DNA of 64,000 nucleotides from HXMU1420-13 sp034669965 (lineage in GTDB: Bacteria; Bacteroidota; Rhodothermia; Balneolales; Balneolaceae), in the NCBI GenBank assembly GCA_034669965.1, contig JAXMOK010000002.1, positions 469,212-533,211 on the forward strand, in the 5' to 3' direction. The position numbers and the translations under genes were made by a program. Below are positions 46,288 through 54,781 of this stretch, piece after piece. The notes under the pieces are model-generated. The model ran no database searches. It was not told the DNA's origin and saw only the letters and a program-made list of their open reading frames with translations. How positions within the stretch are numbered: the stretch's first letter is position 1; every line of letters starts with the position of its first letter.

Positions 46288-47148
46288 TTATGATTTTCTT
46301 TCTCTGATGTAGACACTGCCATTTACCAGTTTAAAACTCATCGATGGGCCGCCATCACCGATTTGTATGGGTGAACTGGTTGATATTTTATAGCGGTTGC
46401 CTTGTTTTTGTGTTGCCCTGTTCAATTGGTGCGGTAATCGCTGTATATCTTTAAAGTCTGTGTATAGTTCACCGTGTAAACTTTCGAAAGTTACAACGGC
46501 GCCAAAATCTTTTGGTGAATAAATTTCAATGGTTCCATTAACCGATCCAAAATCCATATCCGCAGTTGGGTTTTCGTCGAACCATACTTCAATATCGCCG
46601 TTTACAGTACGTGCTTCGGTCGTGGTTTTAGCATCTTTAACTTTTACAGAACCATTAATATTCGAAGCCTTTATTTGGTTATTCATTTTTTGAACAAACA
46701 CGTCGCCGCCATTTACAGTAGCAACTTCGATGTGATATTCTTCCGGGATTTGAACTTCTATATCAAAATTAAATCGAGGATAATTGTCATCGTCCCAATT
46801 CATATTGTAACCTATTCTGCCCTCATTAAAATCGATATTTACACCTGGTGCATCTACATACACAAATACAAAACCGTCTTCAATCATGTAGGTTAATTGC
46901 ACCTCATCAGCTTCATTTTGTGATAATCTGCCACGTTCTTTCCAAACTTGTCGTCGGGCTTTAACTCGAATCTCATCTCCCGAATATCCGGTTACATTTA
47001 GTTCGCCGTTTATATTTTTAACTATAATTTTGTGGTCTTTCGAGAATTCAGCCGATTTAATTTCGAACGAAATATTCTCATCTACATCTTGCGCCGTAGC
47101 TTGCATAGTAATGCCTACGATTAATAAAATACATGTTAAGATTCTCAT
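46288..47148 (-). CDS. DUF4097-like secreted beta-solenoid protein, first of pair
   Basis: A 286-residue paralogue with signal peptide to about residue 19 (ATAQ). Solenoid repeats include IIVKNINGELNVTGYSGDEI, VATVNGGDVFV and SVNGTIEIYS. It overlaps the anti-sigma gene by four bases, so its product is made with the regulator. A role as envelope-stress target or sensor partner is inferred from the operon. Confidence 0.75.
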   Translation of the reverse strand: MRILTCILLIVGITMQATAQDVDENISFEIKSAEFSKDHKIIVKNINGELNVTGYSGDEIRVKARRQVWKERGRLSQNEADEVQLTYMIEDGFVFVYVDAPGVNIDFNEGRIGYNMNWDDDNYPRFNFDIEVQIPEEYHIEVATVNGGDVFVQKMNNQIKASNINGSVKVKDAKTTTEARTVNGDIEVWFDENPTADMDFGSVNGTIEIYSPKDFGAVVTFESLHGELYTDFKDIQRLPHQLNRATQKQGNRYKISTSSPIQIGDGGPSMSFKLVNGSVYIRERKS

Positions 47149-47945
47149 AGTAGTACGGCTATAGTGTTATCTATTTTAGTTTGAGTTGATCCGGTCAGGT
47201 CTCGTTCATTTTTAAGTTTTTCAAACTCTCCTGCTGCTTGTTGAAGCCCCAATTCTACCATTACGTCTGCTAGTGCCACAATTACTAAATCAGAATCCTG
47301 ACGTGTGATGGATTTTATTAGCCCTTCACGAACAACATCTTGATTTCCCCACCGAGCAAGTGCTTCAATCGTTTGAATTCGTACATTTTCACTTGGATCA
47401 TTATTTAGGGTAAAGAGTAATGCACGAATAGCACGATCGTCAGATTCTGCCAACTGTGAACTTATATTTACGGCACGCAAGCGGTCGGTAGCAGACGGTC
47501 CTTCTAGCATACTTACCATCATCATTTGCCGCATACTTTCAAGCTCGCCGGTGAGCTGCTCTAATTGATTGTTATTATTACCAATAGTGCCACCGATGAA
47601 CCCGCCAATAATTAAGAGAACAAAAGCATAAGCAAGCTTTGGCCCTGTAATTTGGTGAAGCATTTTTTGCATGATTTCTTTTAAATCAAATCTTTGTGCT
47701 TGATTCTGCTTTTCTTGTTCGTCGGCCAGCATATCGTAAAAACGATTCCTCATTTCCTGGCTTGGTACAGGAACGGGGAGCACTTCAAGTTCATCGTGTA
47801 AATGCTCAATAGCTTTAAAGTCGATTAAATCAATTGCCCCACTTTCGATCAAGTGTTCAAGCTCTGTCGATTGCTCATCCGAAAGCGAGCCTTGTAGATA
47901 ATCGGCAATTAATTGTTCGTTTTTTTCATTCATTGCTGTACTCAT
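47145..47945 (-). CDS. Membrane anti-sigma factor with HEAT-like repeats
   Basis: A 266-residue protein (ATG at 47945; a second ATG at 47933 is also usable). N-terminal cytoplasmic helices (LIADYLQGSLSDEQSTELEHL) resemble zinc-less anti-sigma domains. One membrane helix at about 100-117 is followed by a coiled segment and HEAT-like repeats (SENVRIQTIEALARWGNQDV, DLVIVALADVMVELG). It overlaps both the sigma gene upstream and the DUF4097 gene downstream. Expected to hold the sigma factor until an envelope signal. Confidence 0.78.
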   Translation of the reverse strand: MSTAMNEKNEQLIADYLQGSLSDEQSTELEHLIESGAIDLIDFKAIEHLHDELEVLPVPVPSQEMRNRFYDMLADEQEKQNQAQRFDLKEIMQKMLHQITGPKLAYAFVLLIIGGFIGGTIGNNNNQLEQLTGELESMRQMMMVSMLEGPSATDRLRAVNISSQLAESDDRAIRALLFTLNNDPSENVRIQTIEALARWGNQDVVREGLIKSITRQDSDLVIVALADVMVELGLQQAAGEFEKLKNERDLTGSTQTKIDNTIAVLL

Positions 47946-48492
47946 TAGTGAGTGTTGTAACAGTCTGTTTTAGTTCTTTCATTGCGCGAAACATTCGCAC
48001 TTTAATGGCACTTTCCGATACGCCTTGGATATCAGCAATTTCTTGATATCGCAGGCCTTCGAAGCGGCTTAATATCACTACTTCTTTTTTATCTTCATCA
48101 AGCGCATCGATTGCTTGTTCCAGAATGTATTTGCGTTGTGCCCTTAAGTCCAGTTCACCTAAACCGGATGGATCCTCGCCTTGAATGCGTTCTTCGTCCA
48201 GGATTTCATCTTCTCTTAACCGTTTTTGTTTACGATAATGATCGATGTGGGCATTTCTGGCGATACTATACATCCAGGTTGTAAACGATCCATCACCGGT
48301 GTAGGTGTCGCGATATTTGAGCATTCGCTCAAACACCGATTGAACAAGATCTTCGCTTAATTGCGGTTGTTTGGTTTTGCGATAAAAAAAGCCGTATAGC
48401 GATGAAGAATATCTCTCGTATAACAGGCCTAACTTATCCAGTTGCCCATCTTTTACCTTCATCATCAATGCTTTGTCCGCCGTAGAACTCAA
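47926..48492 (-). CDS. ECF sigma factor
   Basis: A 188-residue sigma-70 family protein with region 2 (LYGFFYRKTKQPQLSEDLVQ, FTTWMYSIARNAHIDHYRK) and region 4 (FEGLRYQEIADIQGVSESAI). No region 1 or 3, so ECF type. Its gene starts the operon sigma, anti-sigma, two DUF4097 proteins. Autoregulation is likely for this class; see the box upstream. Confidence 0.93.
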   Translation of the reverse strand: MSSTADKALMMKVKDGQLDKLGLLYERYSSSLYGFFYRKTKQPQLSEDLVQSVFERMLKYRDTYTGDGSFTTWMYSIARNAHIDHYRKQKRLREDEILDEERIQGEDPSGLGELDLRAQRKYILEQAIDALDEDKKEVVILSRFEGLRYQEIADIQGVSESAIKVRMFRAMKELKQTVTTLTNEYSNE

Positions 48493-48524
48493 ACTGCCCG
48501 AATTATTTTCAATGTTGTTTACAC

Positions 48525-48556
48525 CCTATACACCGATGTATTTCGGGAAGGTTACA
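48525..48556 (-). promoter_or_regulatory. Possible ECF-type promoter of the sigma operon
   Basis: On the minus strand TGTAAC (48556-48551) is followed after 16 bases by GGTG and GTATAG. A TGTAAC at 45466-45461, also followed 17 bases later by CGTG, lies before the DUF5916 gene at 45354. Only two sites support it. Confidence 0.3.
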
Positions 48557-48572
48557 AAAGAAAGGCGATTAT

Positions 48573-49481
48573 TTAACGAATTCTTTTTTCCAGTTCGCAG
48601 GCGGCGTATTCGATAGCTCCATTTCGTTCTCTGAAGCAAGCTTGCCAAGGTACGGTTTTGGTGATGGTACCCAATAGAAAACCCACCCCATCATCGATAT
48701 TGGACACTCCTTCGGCTAAAGTATAAATATTTTCATCAAGGGTGTATAAGTTTATCCATTGTGGCCCCGCAGAAGCGATGAATATTTGTCGATTCAGTAC
48801 TTCAAAACCGGTATCTGGAAACTGGCGTGCAATTAATCCAATATCTCGATTGGCATTTAACCGAAAGAGGATTTCGTTGGAATAACCAAATGGGGAAAAC
48901 AATGAATCTTGAATATGCGAGAAGTTAAAAATGTATTCTCGATTGAAAAATGTATCACGTACATGCCAGATCGCTTGCACATCTGCGACGTTATCTACAT
49001 CGCGAACAATCATTACTTCTTCACCATTATACACATAGTAAATGGGTGTTGGATAATCCGGTGGAATCGTTGTTCGAGTGGTGCTACTCATACCGTCTGA
49101 TCGGGTAGCCGTAATTTCGTAGGTGGCTTCTGGCTCAATGGTCATTGTAGTCCAAAAATTCCACATTACAACCAATGGATTGGGGCTAAACAAAGAATCG
49201 TTCATTACGGCTTCTTCCCCTGTTTCAACATTTCGGATGGTAACCGTAGCATCGATCGGATCTCTCGTTGGATCAAAATCTTCTCTTACCGGTGTAATTC
49301 GCAACCATTGTGTATCGGCAGTGGCATCTAAGTACCCGTACATAGAGTAAAAATACGAAGTGTTTACTTCTCTTGGCTCGAAAGATTCATCACAAGAAAG
49401 TGTTATTGAAGTAATTCCTAAAAGCAGTACTAATAGCACTTTAGATAAATATAGACCTGATATATCATTAGTGGATTTCAT
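48573..49481 (-). CDS. DUF4249-like lipoprotein
   Basis: A 302-residue protein with Cys at residue 30 (ITSITLSCDESFEP), a likely lipobox. Ig-like beta domain with VTIRNVETGEEAVMNDS and IEPEATYEITATRSDG, as in DUF4249 proteins that accompany TonB-dependent receptors. It begins two bases after the receptor gene and is probably its surface or periplasmic partner. Confidence 0.72.
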   Translation of the reverse strand: MKSTNDISGLYLSKVLLVLLLGITSITLSCDESFEPREVNTSYFYSMYGYLDATADTQWLRITPVREDFDPTRDPIDATVTIRNVETGEEAVMNDSLFSPNPLVVMWNFWTTMTIEPEATYEITATRSDGMSSTTRTTIPPDYPTPIYYVYNGEEVMIVRDVDNVADVQAIWHVRDTFFNREYIFNFSHIQDSLFSPFGYSNEILFRLNANRDIGLIARQFPDTGFEVLNRQIFIASAGPQWINLYTLDENIYTLAEGVSNIDDGVGFLLGTITKTVPWQACFRERNGAIEYAACELEKRIR

Positions 49482-49483
49482 AT

Positions 49484-51739
49484 TTATTTCGATCCAATTT
49501 TAAATGCGATGTACGGCACTAATGGCAATTGATCGGAACGCGAATTGGTAAATACATCGTAGAAAAACAGGTTCCGTCGATCATAGGTGTTTATCGCCCC
49601 TGCTTTTACGTTTAATTCCAGATTGTTTTCTAATTCGTAGTCTCGTTCTATCGAAACATCCAAGCGATGATACATCGGCAATCTGCCTTCATATGGTTTA
49701 TTTAGAATTACTCGTCGAGTTCCAACAGTACCTCGAACATCGGGTAGCCCTTTATCAAAAAATAACACTTCATCGAAACCAATAGGCTGCGTAAATGGAA
49801 CTCCACTTCCTAATTGCCAGCGAACGCCCACTAAATACTCACCAAACAGGTAACTTACCATTGTATTTACCTGATGTCGACGATCATGAGGTGGATGAAA
49901 GCTTTGCACAGGATCATCGAACCAAAACCCGAAATTTTCTTGCGACGACTCATACATCGTTAAGCTATAGCCATAGCCAACCATTCCGTAAAATCGTCCT
50001 TTAGAATATTCAAAGCGTAAATCTGAACCGTAAGAATACCCATCGGCTAGGGTTAATTCTGTAGAAACACGAGCTACGGTTGTCCAAGTTGGGATGGAGA
50101 TATTCTCGAGATCTTTATAATAACCTTCGATCGACCAATTAAAGTTGCCGATCGATTGTTGCCAGCTTAATAAATAATGAGTGGCCTCCATTTGAGCACC
50201 ATCGAAAGGTGCTCTCATCCAAATGGTAAAAACCGAACTCGCATCGCGCATATCACTAATTCCTACAAGTGGTTGGCGATACACACCAAAGGCTGCACTC
50301 AATTCTTGTTTTTCGCTGCCAAATGGTTGCCATGCTGTTCGAAATCGAGGTTCAAAGCTTGGCTGATAAATTCCCGGCAAGATCGAAGCTACGATACCGG
50401 GCTGAACTTTTAAGTTACTTCCGAGAGGAATTGTCACCTCAAAATGCGATCCCATATTGAATAGACCATATCGCTCGGTGTCTAAATCCTGAAATCGGCC
50501 CCTTATGTCATAATTCAAGTAACGGGTTGTAAGGAAAGCCCCAAAGATGAACCTTATATCATTCACATATTGTGTCATGTTTATATCCATATACACTCTT
50601 GAAACACGCGAAAATGAATCTTTTTGATCTTCATTTTGCGATTGATTCCACATGTGAGAAAAATTCACATTGGTTTCGAGTAATAATTTAGATTCTTCCG
50701 GTAACACCTGGCACTGCCCACCAAGTAGGATATTTCCCCATCGAATGGTTTCATCTTTTTCAAAATCTAATCGCCCCCGATCGTAAGTGTGCATAAATAA
50801 ACCTGAGCACTGAACATCGTTTGTATTGAAACTGACTTTACCATAATGACTTTCGAACTTAAGAGGCTGTTCAGGCTCGATAAATGCTTTGCTGGTAGTT
50901 TGGATAAGTGATCTACGCATAGATACAATCCATGACGCAGTTTCAACGCCAAAAGGTCCTTCAGCAACAATATCAGTTACAAATGGGGAAACAGCTGCGC
51001 TGGCTTTATATTCGAATTTATTTCCATTGCGCATGTTGATGTCCAAAACGGAAGAAATGCGACCATTGTAATAAGGTGAAAAACCACCGGCATAAAAATC
51101 AGCACTGGTGATAAGATCTTGAGGGAAAGGTGAGAAAAAACCTACGATATGGAAAGGTTTATAAATCAGAATTCCATCAACTAAAACCATATTTTCTGAT
51201 GGCGATCCACCACGAATAAATACTTGTCCACCCCGGCTACCCAATGATACAACACCCGGTAAAGTTTGTAAGTAACTAACAAGATCACCACCAACAACCG
51301 GCGTTGGAATTCGGCTTAAATCCATGGGTGAAACGCGTTGGCGGCCTTCCTCTCGTAACACCCCTCCAGCTTGTTGTTCAACCACAACTTCACCCAGCTG
51401 ATTGGCATCTAATTTTAGAGTTACGCTCAGAGTTTTAACATCCTCCAATCTAAATCGAATCGTATCGACATAGGTTTCGTAGCCTAAAAAGCTAACTTTA
51501 AACTCGTATACGCCAGAGCGAATGGAACCTATTTGGTAAAATCCATTTCTATCGGTTGCCACCCCTTTAAATCGATTATTATTATCGATTTGTTGGATGG
51601 TTACATTTGCACCTTCAAGTTTTTCTGAAGTTTCATAATCGGTAACAACACCTTGAATGGATGCCCATTGAGCATGAGGACTATTGCTTAGCAAAGCAAG
51701 CCAAACAAGTATAAATGGTAAGCTGTAGACTTTTTTCAA
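49484..51739 (-). CDS. TonB-dependent receptor with carboxypeptidase-like N-terminal domain
   Basis: A 751-residue outer-membrane receptor. Signal peptide to about residue 24, then a CarboxypepD_reg-like domain (IQGVVTDYETSEKLEGANVT), a plug (PTPVVGGDLVSYLQTLPGV, VFIRGGSPSENMVLVDGI) and a barrel. Substrate not evident from sequence. It is followed immediately by the DUF4249-like gene; such pairs import small ligands in Bacteroidetes relatives. No transport ATPase is adjacent. Confidence 0.88.
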   Translation of the reverse strand: MKKVYSLPFILVWLALLSNSPHAQWASIQGVVTDYETSEKLEGANVTIQQIDNNNRFKGVATDRNGFYQIGSIRSGVYEFKVSFLGYETYVDTIRFRLEDVKTLSVTLKLDANQLGEVVVEQQAGGVLREEGRQRVSPMDLSRIPTPVVGGDLVSYLQTLPGVVSLGSRGGQVFIRGGSPSENMVLVDGILIYKPFHIVGFFSPFPQDLITSADFYAGGFSPYYNGRISSVLDINMRNGNKFEYKASAAVSPFVTDIVAEGPFGVETASWIVSMRRSLIQTTSKAFIEPEQPLKFESHYGKVSFNTNDVQCSGLFMHTYDRGRLDFEKDETIRWGNILLGGQCQVLPEESKLLLETNVNFSHMWNQSQNEDQKDSFSRVSRVYMDINMTQYVNDIRFIFGAFLTTRYLNYDIRGRFQDLDTERYGLFNMGSHFEVTIPLGSNLKVQPGIVASILPGIYQPSFEPRFRTAWQPFGSEKQELSAAFGVYRQPLVGISDMRDASSVFTIWMRAPFDGAQMEATHYLLSWQQSIGNFNWSIEGYYKDLENISIPTWTTVARVSTELTLADGYSYGSDLRFEYSKGRFYGMVGYGYSLTMYESSQENFGFWFDDPVQSFHPPHDRRHQVNTMVSYLFGEYLVGVRWQLGSGVPFTQPIGFDEVLFFDKGLPDVRGTVGTRRVILNKPYEGRLPMYHRLDVSIERDYELENNLELNVKAGAINTYDRRNLFFYDVFTNSRSDQLPLVPYIAFKIGSK

Positions 51740-51861
51740 TTGCGATGGATGACCTTCCCGAGTTTCATTGCCAACTATTCATCAGCAACCTTCCAAGTAT
51801 AACAAAACTGTTCCGAGAATATTTCGTTCTGAAACGGATTATTTAATTCAGTCTAATTATA

Positions 51862-52662
51862 TCATTCTTTTTTTAGATACCACCCCGTGGTTTCATCAAT
51901 AAAAGTACTCACTTTATTATAAGATACTTCTGAATTTCTGAATTCCATGTCGTTTAACGAAAGCACTGCGCCTTTCCAATCGCCAAGAATCCACTTGCCA
52001 TGAGATAAAGATGGCACTTTCGAGTAATCTGCCTCTCCGTTTTTTGGGTAGCAAGTGGCATAAAAATAAGGGGCATTTACCTTATCGTCTTTCATTGCTA
52101 GTCCGAATCCGATACCCAAATTTTCATTAACATCAGAATAAATTCCGGTATCGAAATGATGAGGCCAAATCCGAGTTTCAACTTCCTGATCCAATTTATC
52201 CAACAAATAATCACAAGCTTTATTCGCCAAAGCCCGCCAGAATATCCATTCGTTTAAAGCCAATCGAGAAAGCAATGCTACCGGTTGATTTGTAAAATGG
52301 TAATCAGGGATTTCAAAATGTAGCGGTTCATTAAATGCGTTAACATCTAAACCCATATCTTGAATGGTTTTCGCAACTTGCTGTTCAATATCTTGGATAT
52401 ACTTTTTTGCTGTAGAGACGGTTTGAATCGTTTCTTCCTTTTCGTCCTGCCAAACATAGCAGACATCCGTTAAACGTAAAATTAATCGGATATTCTCAGA
52501 TGTAGTTTCTATCCATCGACCTTCGATCTGTTTTTTATCAGCGTTAAAGCCTAAATTTGTATGGCTATCATCTTCTTTCTCCGGCACAAAACTTCGATTC
52601 GCTTTTGCCATAATCTGGCATAATCGGTGTAATTGCTGGTCTGCCTGTGTATAATTATTCAT
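51862..52662 (-). CDS. Conserved hypothetical protein, last gene of the redox operon
   Basis: A 266-residue soluble protein, with no signal peptide or membrane helix. A notable RIWPHHFDTGIY segment near residue 168 resembles a motif of DUF5996 proteins; I am not sure of membership. It overlaps the preceding gene by 8 bases, hence is coupled to the Rieske operon. Function unknown. Confidence 0.6.
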   Translation of the reverse strand: MNNYTQADQQLHRLCQIMAKANRSFVPEKEDDSHTNLGFNADKKQIEGRWIETTSENIRLILRLTDVCYVWQDEKEETIQTVSTAKKYIQDIEQQVAKTIQDMGLDVNAFNEPLHFEIPDYHFTNQPVALLSRLALNEWIFWRALANKACDYLLDKLDQEVETRIWPHHFDTGIYSDVNENLGIGFGLAMKDDKVNAPYFYATCYPKNGEADYSKVPSLSHGKWILGDWKGAVLSLNDMEFRNSEVSYNKVSTFIDETTGWYLKKE

Positions 52663-53449
52663 TATGAGCTAATGTTCGTGTGATTTTATTTGGATCAATC
52701 TCTAAAACGTCCCAATCTAATTGGGTGTACCCTATTCCTTCAAAAGTGATCATTTCTGCAACATAAGGAAGTATTTCACTATTTATTCCACCACCATCTT
52801 TACCACTTAGCAAGTAATAATTATATGCCATGGATGATGAATCCCAAACTCGAAATACCGGTGGCATGCCTCCACTAATGCATCGGATTGCACAACTTTT
52901 ATGAATTTTCCCTTCACCCGGTTTCATAACTCCAAAGTAACATTTCGGATCTAGGATTTCGCCGGTTATACTTATTTTCACTTTGGTATTATCATACCTC
53001 AAAGGTTGTCGGAAATTTCCACTTTTTCTCAAAAAACTATCGGCCTGATCAGTCAATTCCAGTAATGCCACTCCATCCCCATAAATGAGTGTACCTTTTA
53101 GTGTGATTTCTTGCAGGTCCAATACTCCATTTTCTGTTTCAATTTCTTTCATGATTTTAGATGCGCCAAATTTACCAAACCCAACCAATAACACGCTTTC
53201 AGCATCGATTGTAAGATTAGTATGTGTGATTTGAAGCATCGGATATGGCTCCGAGATGTACACGCCGGTTACTTCTGTCTGTGAACCAAATTCAAATACA
53301 TGATCGTTGAATGATTGTTGAAACGTCACGATCACAATCACCAAACTCACCACCAGAACTGCAACGGTTATCACCAGTATTTTCAAAAATTTTGCGGTGG
53401 ATTCAGGCATTTTATCTTGCCAGCCGATATAAAATTCATTCTTGCTCAT
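52655..53449 (-). CDS. Membrane-anchored Cys-rich-motif protein of the redox operon
   Basis: A 264-residue protein from the ATG at 53449, which overlaps the upstream stop in ATGA (longer starts run into the neighbour). One membrane helix at about 22-46 and a periplasmic part. Near residue 195-215 it has DPKCYFGVMKPGEGKIHKSC followed by AIRCISGG: three cysteines and a His spaced like a metal or haem site. Family not named by me. The operon context with two Rieske proteins suggests an electron-transfer role. Confidence 0.65.
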   Translation of the reverse strand: MSKNEFYIGWQDKMPESTAKFLKILVITVAVLVVSLVIVIVTFQQSFNDHVFEFGSQTEVTGVYISEPYPMLQITHTNLTIDAESVLLVGFGKFGASKIMKEIETENGVLDLQEITLKGTLIYGDGVALLELTDQADSFLRKSGNFRQPLRYDNTKVKISITGEILDPKCYFGVMKPGEGKIHKSCAIRCISGGMPPVFRVWDSSSMAYNYYLLSGKDGGGINSEILPYVAEMITFEGIGYTQLDWDVLEIDPNKITRTLAHNE

Positions 53450-54489
53450 GCTTGCCCCATTTTTGCAGGCTCTATAAAAGTGCCTTCCGGTTTTGGAGTT
53501 GGATTCACCCAAACGTTTTCGCCAATTACTTTCACTGCGTAGGTATGCAAGGTTTCGGTGAACGGCGATGGAGCTTGCCCGTTTTGAGGAAGATATTGAT
53601 ACCCATGCCATGGACAGGTAATGCAACCGTCTACAATTTTCCCCTCGCCCAGCGGACCCATTTGATGCTTACACACATTATGAACCGCCGAAATGTTACC
53701 ATCGTATTTAAAAATGGCAATGTTCTCTCTGTTTATAAACACTGTTTTGGCGCAATCATCAGGAATTTCATTAACAGACCCAATGTCAACGAATCCATCT
53801 TTACTCGCTGCGTTCTTTTCTTTTGATAAGCGTTTGTATTCATTAACTCCGGCTGTGAGGTGCAAGCCAGCAACTGCAACAAAACCAATAATCAAGATTG
53901 CCCAGTACACTGGATGATTCTCGTATTGAAGTGCACCTTTTGCAACGTGAGCAATTAATAACGCATATGCTATATACACACTCATGTGTAATGTTTTCCA
54001 GATTTTTGGGCTGAGATTTTTGACCCAGAAATCGTGACTTGTAGCCGCCATTACAAACAGAATAATCAAAGCGAAAAAACCCAATATCTGAAATGGAAAC
54101 TCGCTAATTGCCTGATAATTCTGATTCGAAGTAAATACACTTACGATGGGATTTACATCACCCAAAGCATGAAATTGTATAATTGAAAAGGCTCCGTGTA
54201 CCAGTGCCACCAGAAACATCGAAACCCCTAAATGACGTCGATTATACAGTAATGGCAGAAACCGGCGATCGAGTCGGGCGAGAGGGCCAATCATTAAAAT
54301 AAGATGCAAAAGTACGAATGCGGTTAAAGCAGTTGCTCGAATGATGAGCGTTTCAGCAGTTATTTGTGGATGCATAAATAATTGAGATGCACCAAACACT
54401 AGAAGAATCCCAAAAATCATCCCCCAGAGGATGATGTCATAGTTTTTCTTTTGGCGGTTCCATAGAACGGCTTCGTACTTAACTCCCAT
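53446..54489 (-). CDS. Ferric-reductase-like membrane protein fused to Rieske domain
   Basis: A 347-residue protein starting at 54489 in a TGATG overlap (a start at 54534 would overlap the 28-residue gene). About six membrane helices carry His pairs (RRHLGVSMFLVALVHGAF; KTLHMSVYIAYALLIAHVAK) as in cytochrome b-type ferric reductases. The C-terminal domain (about 245-347) is Rieske type: VCKHQMGPLGEG and ITCPWHGYQYLP give the two Cys and two His ligands. It likely passes electrons between a membrane haem and a 2Fe-2S centre. Confidence 0.85.
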   Translation of the reverse strand: MGVKYEAVLWNRQKKNYDIILWGMIFGILLVFGASQLFMHPQITAETLIIRATALTAFVLLHLILMIGPLARLDRRFLPLLYNRRHLGVSMFLVALVHGAFSIIQFHALGDVNPIVSVFTSNQNYQAISEFPFQILGFFALIILFVMAATSHDFWVKNLSPKIWKTLHMSVYIAYALLIAHVAKGALQYENHPVYWAILIIGFVAVAGLHLTAGVNEYKRLSKEKNAASKDGFVDIGSVNEIPDDCAKTVFINRENIAIFKYDGNISAVHNVCKHQMGPLGEGKIVDGCITCPWHGYQYLPQNGQAPSPFTETLHTYAVKVIGENVWVNPTPKPEGTFIEPAKMGQA

Positions 54490-54575
54490 CAGATCACCGC
54501 CATTAAAAGTGCCATAATCAGCAAACTTAAGCACACCCAGATTAGCAGATGCTTTTTTCGTAGGGATGCATTCAT
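54489..54575 (-). CDS. 28-residue membrane peptide
   Basis: Translation from the ATG at 54575 gives MNASLRKKHLL followed by IWVCLSLLIMALLMAVI, i.e. a basic start and one membrane helix. The ATG overlaps the upstream stop in ATGA and its TGA overlaps the next ATG in TGATG. This phasing on both sides argues that it is real, in spite of its size. It may be a small subunit of the neighbouring cytochrome-like protein. Confidence 0.6.
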   Translation of the reverse strand: MNASLRKKHLLIWVCLSLLIMALLMAVI

Positions 54576-54781
54576 TTCAAACTCCTTTTCCATTTTAGAG
54601 CAAAAAGAGGCCAAAACACCAGCATCCCGGGCAGGATTAAAAGTTTAAACTTCCACGACGTTTCTTTGGTGCCTTCATCAACAACAGACAAACCTTTGCT
54701 CATAAAAGCTATCGTGAAGACCAATCCTAGTATCAGATAAATCAGCACAAACTGTAGAAAACTGCTAATCAGGCTTTCCAT
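54572..54781 (-). CDS. Small two-helix membrane protein
   Basis: A 69-residue protein with helices at about 6-27 and 47-63 (LLILPGMLVFWPLFALKW) and a short polar loop. Its ATG shares a base with the TAA of the FMN protein (TAATG) and its stop overlaps the 28-residue gene. Unknown family, but the position in the operon suggests a subunit of the same membrane complex. Confidence 0.75.
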   Translation of the reverse strand: MESLISSFLQFVLIYLILGLVFTIAFMSKGLSVVDEGTKETSWKFKLLILPGMLVFWPLFALKWKRSLK

